Shown piece after piece: positions 6,478 to 12,085 of a stretch of DNA of 12,085 nt. Each line of letters begins with the position of its first letter. Positions within the stretch are counted from its first letter, which is position 1. The translations under genes and the position numbers were made by a program. The stretch is from an uncultured Alphaproteobacteria bacterium (GTDB lineage: Bacteria; Pseudomonadota; Alphaproteobacteria; Caulobacterales; Parvularculaceae). The DNA lies in NCBI GenBank assembly GCA_937895955.1, contig CALAZI010000141.1, positions 1 to 12,085 of the forward strand, read 5' to 3'. The notes beneath the pieces were generated by a model. The model searched no databases and had not been told where the DNA came from. It saw only the letters and a program-made list of their open reading frames with translations.

Positions 6478-7022
6478 ACGAAAGACTGCCGGCGGCGTTT
6501 GACGGCCCGGTTTACAATCCGGACGCCAAGGACCCGTTCTTCACCGATCTGTCGAAACAGCTCGCCGACGAGGGCTTTTTCACGACCTCATCCGCCGCGC
6601 TCATCAATTGGGCGCGCACGGGCTCCTTGATGTGGATGACATTCGGCCTCGCCTGCTGCGCGGTCGAGATGATGCAGGCCTCGATGCCGCGTTACGATCT
6701 TGAGCGGTTCGGTTTCGCGCCGCGCGCTTCGCCGCGCCAGTCCGACGTCATGATCGTCGCCGGCACCTTGACCAACAAAATGGCCCCGGCGCTCCGCAAG
6801 GTTTACGACCAGATGCCGAACCCGCGTTACGTGATCTCGATGGGCTCCTGCGCCAATGGCGGCGGCTATTACCATTATTCCTACGCCGTCGTGCGGGGTT
6901 GCGATCGCATCGTTCCCGTCGACATTTACGTTCCGGGATGCCCGCCGACGGCGGAAGCGCTCGTTTACGGCGTGTTGCAGTTGCAGAAGAAAATCCGCCG
7001 CGAAGGCACGATTATTCGTTAG
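6468..7022 (+). CDS. nuoB: NADH-quinone oxidoreductase subunit B
   Basis: NuoB (PSST/20 kDa subunit) carries the terminal iron-sulfur cluster N2, which passes electrons to quinone. The protein is 184 residues from the ATG at 6468. The four cluster ligands are visible: the tandem C63-C64 in GLACCAVEMM, C128 in MGSCANGGG and C158 in VPGCPPTAE. The frame is open seven codons further up to a GTG at 6447, but the ATG has a G-rich ribosome site (AAGGGGG) at suitable distance and gives the usual N-terminus. The start overlaps the end of nuoA, indicating translational coupling. Confidence 0.98.
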   Translation: MALDERLPAAFDGPVYNPDAKDPFFTDLSKQLADEGFFTTSSAALINWARTGSLMWMTFGLACCAVEMMQASMPRYDLERFGFAPRASPRQSDVMIVAGTLTNKMAPALRKVYDQMPNPRYVISMGSCANGGGYYHYSYAVVRGCDRIVPVDIYVPGCPPTAEALVYGVLQLQKKIRREGTIIR

Positions 7023-7026
7023 GCAT

Positions 7027-7635
7027 ATGAGTGAAGAGCTGAAAGAACTCGGCGAACATATCGCCGCCGCTATTGACGACGACATCAAGGGGTGGCGCGT
7101 CGCGCATGGCGAGTTGACGGTCGATGCGCATGCCGCGCGTATCGCGCATGTTCTGAAATTCCTGCGCGACGACACGCTATGCCGGTTTATTCAGCTGATC
7201 GACATTTGCGGCGTCGATTATCCTGAACGCGCCAAGCGCTTCGACGTCGTCTATCACCTGCTCTCGATGCACAACAATCAGCGCGTCCGCGTGAAGATTG
7301 CGGCGGGCGAGGAGGATCTGGTTCCTTCGGTGCGTGACGTTTTCCCTTGCGCCGACTGGTTCGAGCGTGAAGCCTTCGACATGTACGGCATCCTTTTCGC
7401 CGAACATACGGACCTACGCCGCATCCTCACCGATTACGGTTTCGAGGGCCATCCGCTCCGTAAGGATTTCCCGCTGACGGGCCATGTCGAGGTTCGTTAC
7501 GACGACCAGCAAAAGCGCGTCGTTTATGAGCCGGTGAAGCTCGTGCAGGAGTTCCGCAATTTCGATTACCTAAGCCCGTGGGAAGGCGCGCAATATGTGC
7601 TGCCGGGCGATGAGAAGGCCGAAGGAAAAGCGTAA
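7027..7635 (+). CDS. nuoC: NADH-quinone oxidoreductase subunit C
   Basis: NuoC (30 kDa subunit) is a structural part of the quinone-reducing module of complex I in the cytoplasmic arm. The 202-residue protein contains the family signature in residues 113-150, with EREAFDMYGI, DLRRILTDYGFEGHPLRKDF and then TGHVEVRYD. The frame is open far upstream into nuoB, but the ATG at 7027, four bases after the nuoB stop, gives the usual length and N-terminus. NuoC is separate from NuoD, as in alphaproteobacteria and mitochondria and unlike the fused NuoCD of E. coli. Its stop overlaps the nuoD start by one base (TAATG). Confidence 0.97.
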   Translation: MSEELKELGEHIAAAIDDDIKGWRVAHGELTVDAHAARIAHVLKFLRDDTLCRFIQLIDICGVDYPERAKRFDVVYHLLSMHNNQRVRVKIAAGEEDLVPSVRDVFPCADWFEREAFDMYGILFAEHTDLRRILTDYGFEGHPLRKDFPLTGHVEVRYDDQQKRVVYEPVKLVQEFRNFDYLSPWEGAQYVLPGDEKAEGKA

Positions 7636-8858
7636 TGGCCGACGACGCGCGCATTATTGAAGAATCAACATCCGAAGCGTCCTCGGAACGCAATTTCACG
7701 ATCAATTTCGGCCCGCAACATCCGGCGGCGCACGGCGTTTTGCGCCTCGTGCTCGAGCTTGACGGAGAAGTTGTCGAGCGCGTCGATCCGCATATCGGCC
7801 TCCTCCATCGCGGCACTGAAAAGCTGATCGAATACAAGACCTATCTTCAGGCGATCCCCTATTTCGATCGGCTCGATTATGTCGCGCCGATGAATCAGGA
7901 GCACGCTTTCTGTCTGGCGGCGGAAAAGCTGCTCGGCGTCGAGGTTCCTCGCCGCGCGCAGCATATCCGCGTTCTTTTCTGCGAAATCGGCCGCGTTCTT
8001 TCGCATCTTTTGAATGTCACGACGCAGGCCATGGATGTCGGCGCGTTGACGCCGCCGCTCTGGGGTTTTGAAGAGCGTGAAAAGCTGATGGTGATCTACG
8101 AGCGCGCGTCAGGCTCGCGCATGCATGCGGCCTATTTCCGCGTCGGCGGCGTGCATCAGGATTTGCCGGACGCGCTCATCAACGACATTGACGCCTGGTG
8201 CGATCAGTTCCCGGAAAAGCTCGCCGACATTGAAACGCTGATCACCGAAAACCGCATCTTCAAGCAGCGCAATGTCGATATCGGCGTCGTCAGCCTTGAA
8301 GAAGCGTTCCAGTGGGGCTTCACCGGCGTCATGGTGCGCGGCTCCGGCGCGGCGTGGGATTTGAGGAAGTCGCAGCCCTACGAGACTTACGCGGAGTATG
8401 AATTCGACATTCCGATCGGCAAGAACGGCGATTGCTGGGACCGCTATCTGATCCGCGTCGAGGAGATGAAGCAGTCCGTCTCCATCATGAAACAGGCGAT
8501 CGCCAAGATCCGCGCCGAAGGGCCGGGGCCTGTCATGACGACCGACGGCAAGGTCGCACCGCCGCGCCGCGCCAAGATGAAACAGTCGATGGAAGCGCTG
8601 ATCCATCACTTCAAACTGTACACGGAAGGTTTCCACGTCCCGGAGGGCGAGGTCTACGCCGCGGTCGAGGCGCCGAAGGGCGAGTTCGGCGTGTATCTCG
8701 TTTCCGACGGCTCGAACAAACCCTATCGCTGCAAGATCCGCGCGCCGGGCTATGCGCATCTGCAGGCGATGGACTGGATGTGCCGCGGCCACATGCTCGC
8801 CGACGTCTCGGCGATCATCGGTTCGCTCGACATCGTCTTTGGGGAAATCGATCGATGA
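7635..8858 (+). CDS. nuoD: NADH-quinone oxidoreductase subunit D
   Basis: NuoD (49 kDa subunit) forms the quinone-binding pocket with NuoB and derives from the large subunit of NiFe hydrogenases. The 407 residues are full length. Visible landmarks are FGPQHPAAHGVLRLVLELDG (25-44), HIGLLHRGTEKL (53-64), and the C-terminal SLDIVFGEIDR. H33 and Y82 (in RLDYV) have the spacing of the His/Tyr pair that contacts the quinone headgroup in characterised homologues. The start overlaps the nuoC stop by one base. Its stop overlaps the start of the next, non-nuo gene by four bases. Confidence 0.98.
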   Translation: MADDARIIEESTSEASSERNFTINFGPQHPAAHGVLRLVLELDGEVVERVDPHIGLLHRGTEKLIEYKTYLQAIPYFDRLDYVAPMNQEHAFCLAAEKLLGVEVPRRAQHIRVLFCEIGRVLSHLLNVTTQAMDVGALTPPLWGFEEREKLMVIYERASGSRMHAAYFRVGGVHQDLPDALINDIDAWCDQFPEKLADIETLITENRIFKQRNVDIGVVSLEEAFQWGFTGVMVRGSGAAWDLRKSQPYETYAEYEFDIPIGKNGDCWDRYLIRVEEMKQSVSIMKQAIAKIRAEGPGPVMTTDGKVAPPRRAKMKQSMEALIHHFKLYTEGFHVPEGEVYAAVEAPKGEFGVYLVSDGSNKPYRCKIRAPGYAHLQAMDWMCRGHMLADVSAIIGSLDIVFGEIDR

Positions 8859-9271
8859 CCCAAACCGAACTCAGCATGAATTTCTGGGTCGAGGCGGCCG
8901 TTGCGGCGGCCGTATCGATCATTTTCGTGCTGATGTCGTTGTTCTCGATCAAAGAGCGTCATCGCGACATTGAAGCCTGGCACGTGCATGTCGGCGCCGG
9001 CATTTACGGCGCGATATTCGGCGCCGTCATCGGCTTCGTCATCGTGCCCCTGCGCGTCTGGCTCACTGACGCAAGCCTGCCGCCGCAATACGCCGTCATT
9101 TCGGGCTTCAGCGTTCTCTTCATCATGATCGCCTTGCGGAGCGGGCTGATTGCGCGGCTGCCTTTTCTCGGCCCGCAAGTGAAAGCCTATCGCCGCGCGC
9201 TGCTGCGCAGGACGATAGAGACCGCCCAAAACCAATTGAAAAAACTGACGCCGGCGACGGCGGCCGAGTAG
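8855..9271 (+). CDS. Unrecognised three-helix membrane protein inside the nuo operon
   Basis: I do not recognise this 138-residue protein as any of the 14 standard complex I subunits. Hydropathy by eye gives three transmembrane segments, about 10-31, 46-68 and 79-97, followed by a basic, probably cytoplasmic tail (100-130) that looks helical. The loop after helix 1 is charged (KERHRD), followed by histidines in AWHVHV. The start ATG overlaps the nuoD stop as ATGA, and nuoE begins 9 bases after its stop, so it is embedded in the operon and its translation is probably coupled to nuoD. An ATG seven codons in is an alternative start. Context suggests an accessory subunit or an assembly factor for complex I, but this is inferred from position only. 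Confidence 0.82.
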   Translation: MTQTELSMNFWVEAAVAAAVSIIFVLMSLFSIKERHRDIEAWHVHVGAGIYGAIFGAVIGFVIVPLRVWLTDASLPPQYAVISGFSVLFIMIALRSGLIARLPFLGPQVKAYRRALLRRTIETAQNQLKKLTPATAAE

Positions 9272-9280
9272 GAACAGAAA

Positions 9281-9961
9281 ATGGCTTCGCGCAAACCGGC
9301 GAAAAATCAGCCCGCTTCCTTCGCATGGACGTCTGAAAACAAGGCGTGGTGCGATGCGCAGATGAAAAAGTACCCTGAGGGGCGTCAGGCGTCCTGCGTC
9401 ATTCCTTTCCTATGGCGCGGGCAAAAACAGGAAGGCTGGATTTCCATCCCGATGATGGAGGCGATCGCCGAGCAATTGAAGATTCCCTATATTCGCGTTT
9501 ACGAAGTCGCGACCTTCTATTCGATGTTCAATCTCGCGCCGGTCGGGGACTATTTCGTTCAGGTTTGCGGCACGACGCCCTGCATGCTGCGCGGGTCGAA
9601 GGAGTTGAACGCCGTTTGCGAGCGCGTCATCGGCGAACAGAACCATGTTTCCAGCGACGGCAAACTCTCATGGCTGGAGGTCGAATGCCTCGGCGCCTGC
9701 GTCAACGCGCCGATGGTCCAGATTTCGACCAAAACCGGCGATCATTATTACGAAGATCTGACGCCGGAAATTTTCGAGGACATGCTGGCGAAATTGCGCC
9801 GCGGCGAGAAGGTTAAAATCGGCACGGCGCATCCCGACCGCAAGACTTCGAATCCGGCAGGCGCGCTCACGTCGCTCATCGATCCCGCGCTCTATGACGG
9901 CTCCCGCAGCAATCCGATCAAGGAGCTTCCCAATTCAAAACCCGCAGCGCCGGAAGCATGA
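9281..9961 (+). CDS. nuoE: NADH-quinone oxidoreductase subunit E
   Basis: NuoE (24 kDa subunit) belongs to the NADH-oxidising tip of complex I and holds the [2Fe-2S] cluster N1a. The 226 residues show all four ligands: C96 and C101 (VCGTTPCMLRG), C136 and C140 (ECLGACVNAP). The thioredoxin-like domain spans about 90-175; residues 20-80 form the N-terminal helical bundle, with YEVATFYSMF at 74-83. The last 45 residues are a Pro/Ser-rich tail of the type found in alphaproteobacterial NuoE. GGAACAG precedes the ATG. Its stop overlaps the thioesterase start by four bases. Confidence 0.97.
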   Translation: MASRKPAKNQPASFAWTSENKAWCDAQMKKYPEGRQASCVIPFLWRGQKQEGWISIPMMEAIAEQLKIPYIRVYEVATFYSMFNLAPVGDYFVQVCGTTPCMLRGSKELNAVCERVIGEQNHVSSDGKLSWLEVECLGACVNAPMVQISTKTGDHYYEDLTPEIFEDMLAKLRRGEKVKIGTAHPDRKTSNPAGALTSLIDPALYDGSRSNPIKELPNSKPAAPEA

Positions 9962-10422
9962 AGCAGATGAGTTCGCAAGAGCCGACACTGCCTGAGGGGA
10001 AGCAAGCGACAGGCACCGTTCTCGACGCAATGCCGGCGCCGCCTTGCGCGCGCCTGCTCAGGTATCGGTTCTTGTCTGTTGATCGCGCGGCGAAAACAAT
10101 GCGCGTGAGCTTTACGGCGAGCTCTGACATGCTCAATCCGGCGGGAACCATTCAGGGCGGGTTTCTGACAGCTATGCTTGATGATGTGATGGGATCGATG
10201 ATCGTTGTTCTCACAGACGGCGAAAAATATCCCGCGTCGATTGATTTGCATGCGCGTTTTTTGCGGCCGGCGAAGCCAGGAGCGCTGACGGGCGAGGCGC
10301 GCCTTGCGCATATGACGAGTTCATTGGCGTTCACTGAGGCGGATCTTTACGACGAAGCGGGCGAGCTTGTCGCGAGCGCCATTCAGACGCAACGTCTTTT
10401 TCCAATTCGGTCGAAGGGCTGA
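9958..10422 (+). CDS. PaaI-type hotdog-fold thioesterase
   Basis: This 154-residue protein fits the PaaI/4HBT thioesterase family, which hydrolyses acyl-CoA thioesters in the cytoplasm. The diagnostic stretch NPAGTIQGGFLTAMLDDVMG (60-79) is the hotdog helix; D75 or D76 occupies the place of the catalytic Asp. The usual His of the HGG motif is Gln66 here. The following strand SIDLHARFLRPAKPG (94-108) also fits. The substrate cannot be predicted. The ATG overlaps the nuoE stop as ATGA, so it is translated with complex I genes although it is not a complex I subunit. The gap to the next gene is 26 bases. Confidence 0.86.
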   Translation: MKQMSSQEPTLPEGKQATGTVLDAMPAPPCARLLRYRFLSVDRAAKTMRVSFTASSDMLNPAGTIQGGFLTAMLDDVMGSMIVVLTDGEKYPASIDLHARFLRPAKPGALTGEARLAHMTSSLAFTEADLYDEAGELVASAIQTQRLFPIRSKG

Positions 10423-10448
10423 CGAGTAAAGCGGAATGAGATCGGGCG

Positions 10449-11750
10449 ATGATTGAGAACGGAAAAAAATACAAGATGAAATCATTGGCGGGGCGGCCCC
10501 TGTCGCCGGAAACGCTGATGATGGGTTATGGCTACAGCCCTCATCTCTCTGAGGGGTCTTTAAAGCCGCCGATCTTTCAGACCTCCACCTTTGTTTTTCA
10601 ATCTGCGGAGGAAGGGAAGGCGTTTTTCGAACTTGCCTATGGGTTGCGCGAGAAGAAAGAGGCGGAGGAAATCGGTCTCATCTATTCGCGGATAAACAAC
10701 CCGAATCTTGAGGTTCTCGAAGACCGTCTCGCTGTGTGGGAGAAGGCGGAAAAAAGCCTCGTCTTCGCATCCGGCATGGCGGCGATTTCAACGGCGCTCT
10801 GGGCCTATTGCCGACCCGGCGGCGTTATTGTGCATTCCGAACCGGTTTACGGCGGCACGGAATATCTTGTTCACAATATCCTGCCGGAGTTTAACATGCG
10901 TCGAGTCGGGTTTAACGCCGAGAACGGCGCCGCCGGCCTTGACGCTGCGGTGGCGGAAGCGCGCCTTGTCGCGGAACAATCCGGCGGAAAGATCGATGCG
11001 ATCTATATCGAGACCCCCGCCAACCCCACCAACGGTCTCATCGATATCGCCGCTGCGCGGCGGCATTCCGAAGCGCTGGCAAGCGGTGGGATGCGCCCGC
11101 CGGTTATCGTTGATAACACGTTTCTCGGGCCGCTCTGGCAAACGCCGCTTGATTTGGGGGCTGATCTCACCGTGACGTCGCTGACAAAATATGTCGGCGG
11201 CCATTCTGATCTCATCGCCGGCGCCTGCTCCGGCGCGATGGAATGGATCAGTCCGGTTCAGGTGATGCGCACCATTCTCGGCACAATGTCCGATCCGCAC
11301 ACCGGCTGGATGTTACAGCGATCTCTTGAAACGCTGAAGCTGCGCATGGAGTCATCAGCGGCGGGCGCAAAGAAAGTCGCCGCCTTTCTGCGCGATCATG
11401 ACAAGATCGCAAGCGTCTGGTTTCTCGACTATTTGCCTGCGGATCATCCTGACCGGGTGGTTTACGATCGCCAGTGCCGGGCTGCCGGATCAACCTTTTC
11501 TTTTGAGGTTCGCGGCGGCGAAGCGGAGGCTTTTCGCGTTCTCAACTCGCTGAAAATCATCAAGCTTGCCGTCAGCTTGGGCGGCACTGAAACCCTTGCT
11601 TCTCATCCGGCGGCCATGACCCATAGCGATGTGCCTCCCGCCGATCGCGAACGGCTGGGCATCAAGGAATCCCTAATTCGCATTTCCGTCGGCGTTGAAG
11701 ATCCTGACGACCTTATCGCCGATCTCGCCCAAGCGCTCGAAAGCATCTAG
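10449..11750 (+). CDS. Cystathionine gamma-synthase-family PLP enzyme
   Basis: This 433-residue enzyme belongs to the Cys/Met-metabolism trans-sulfuration family (cystathionine gamma-synthase, gamma-lyase, methionine gamma-lyase). Visible residues are YSRINNPN (79-86, phosphate contact from the neighbouring subunit), SGMAAIS (108-114), the stacking Tyr in EPVYGGTEY (131-139), D222 in VDNTFLGPLW, the Schiff-base lysine K247 in SLTKYVGGHSD, and SLGGTETLASHPAAMTH (376-392). It is about 30-50 residues longer than typical members, partly from an insertion (FFELAYGLREKKEAEEIG, 59-76) before the YSR motif, so the exact reaction is uncertain. The ATG at 10449 is kept; an ATG at 10476 preceded by GGAAAAAA is possible. 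It sits between nuoE and nuoF, with short gaps on both sides. Confidence 0.9.
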   Translation: MIENGKKYKMKSLAGRPLSPETLMMGYGYSPHLSEGSLKPPIFQTSTFVFQSAEEGKAFFELAYGLREKKEAEEIGLIYSRINNPNLEVLEDRLAVWEKAEKSLVFASGMAAISTALWAYCRPGGVIVHSEPVYGGTEYLVHNILPEFNMRRVGFNAENGAAGLDAAVAEARLVAEQSGGKIDAIYIETPANPTNGLIDIAAARRHSEALASGGMRPPVIVDNTFLGPLWQTPLDLGADLTVTSLTKYVGGHSDLIAGACSGAMEWISPVQVMRTILGTMSDPHTGWMLQRSLETLKLRMESSAAGAKKVAAFLRDHDKIASVWFLDYLPADHPDRVVYDRQCRAAGSTFSFEVRGGEAEAFRVLNSLKIIKLAVSLGGTETLASHPAAMTHSDVPPADRERLGIKESLIRISVGVEDPDDLIADLAQALESI

Positions 11751-11778
11751 AAATCCGACTCAAACCGTAAAGCCAGTC

Positions 11779-12085
11779 ATGCTCCAGGACAAAGACCGCA
11801 TTTTCACCAATCTCTACGGCCTTCATGACGCGGGTCTTGAAGCTGCGAAGAAACGCGGCGCGTGGAACGCGACGAAAGACATTCTCGCCATGGGGCCGGA
11901 CTGGATTATCCAGCAGGTCAAGGATTCAGGGCTCCGCGGGCGGGGCGGCGCCGGCTTTCCAACCGGGCTCAAATGGTCCTTCATGCCGAAGGAAGTGAAG
12001 GACCGGCCGCATTATCTCGTCGTCAATGCTGACGAATCCGAACCCGGCACCTGCAAGGATCGCGACATCATGCGTCACGATCCGC
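11779..12085 (+). CDS. nuoF: NADH-quinone oxidoreductase subunit F, 3' end beyond window
   Basis: The first 102 codons of NuoF (51 kDa subunit), which binds NADH, FMN and cluster N3, are present; the right window edge cuts the rest, including the cluster cysteines. The FMN/NADH-binding signature GLRGRGGAGFPTGLKW (51-66) and the conserved NADESEPGTCKDRDI (83-97) leave little doubt. The ATG at 11779 follows the PLP-enzyme stop by 28 bases; no strong Shine-Dalgarno is visible. An open frame of this kind is expected to continue for about 330 more residues. Confidence 0.96.
   Translation, partial: MLQDKDRIFTNLYGLHDAGLEAAKKRGAWNATKDILAMGPDWIIQQVKDSGLRGRGGAGFPTGLKWSFMPKEVKDRPHYLVVNADESEPGTCKDRDIMRHDP

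Noticed and set aside
6856..7026. N-terminal extension of nuoC into nuoB
   Set aside because: The frame is merely open; the encoded stretch is Arg-rich and unlike NuoC, and the ATG at 7027 gives the normal start.
8109..8792. Minus-strand open frame of 227 codons inside nuoD
   Set aside because: It is the antisense shadow of a fully conserved nuoD, with His/Arg/Asp-rich composition and no motif.
9958..11750. The two metabolic genes in nuo as a mobile insertion
   Set aside because: No transposase, integrase, terminal repeats or target-site duplication is visible, and the ATGA overlap with nuoE argues against a recent transposition.

Overview
The window looks like chromosomal DNA of an alphaproteobacterium. 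The evidence is GC-rich coding sequence, a mitochondrial-type nuo (complex I) cluster with separate nuoC and nuoD genes, the long C-terminal tail of NuoE, and the TPR-sulfotransferase and glycosyltransferase types present. A caulobacterial, parvularculal or rhodobacteral relative is a guess, and I name no genus. All genes are tightly packed: no stretch over about 140 bases lacks a gene, and I see no rRNA, tRNA, CRISPR array or insertion sequence.

Layout. Bases 1-3045 (minus strand) hold a probable two-gene operon. A class III PLP aminotransferase is followed 13 bases later by a large TPR-sulfotransferase that runs off the left edge. A 136-base divergent region (3046-3181) separates it from two plus-strand family 2 glycosyltransferases (3182-4192 and 4254-5330). 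Together with the sulfotransferase these suggest a surface-glycan or modification neighbourhood. A small cytochrome c lipoprotein (5420-5962) follows and ends in a clear intrinsic terminator.

From 6082 to the right edge runs the first half of the complex I operon: nuoA, nuoB, nuoC, nuoD, nuoE and the start of nuoF. Three extra genes are embedded in it. An unrecognised three-helix membrane protein lies between nuoD and nuoE. A PaaI-like hotdog thioesterase and a cystathionine gamma-synthase-family PLP enzyme lie between nuoE and nuoF. Short overlaps (10, 1, 4 and 4 bases) link nuoA-nuoB, nuoC-nuoD, nuoD-membrane protein and nuoE-thioesterase, so the inserted genes are very likely co-expressed with complex I.

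The most interesting non-coding element is the 119-base leader between the cytochrome gene and nuoA. It holds the terminator, a second inverted repeat that can compete with it, and a perfect 9-base complement of the nuoA Shine-Dalgarno region placed 20 bases upstream. This suggests that complex I expression could be controlled by RNA structure. All functional statements rest on reading motifs by eye; no database search was possible.
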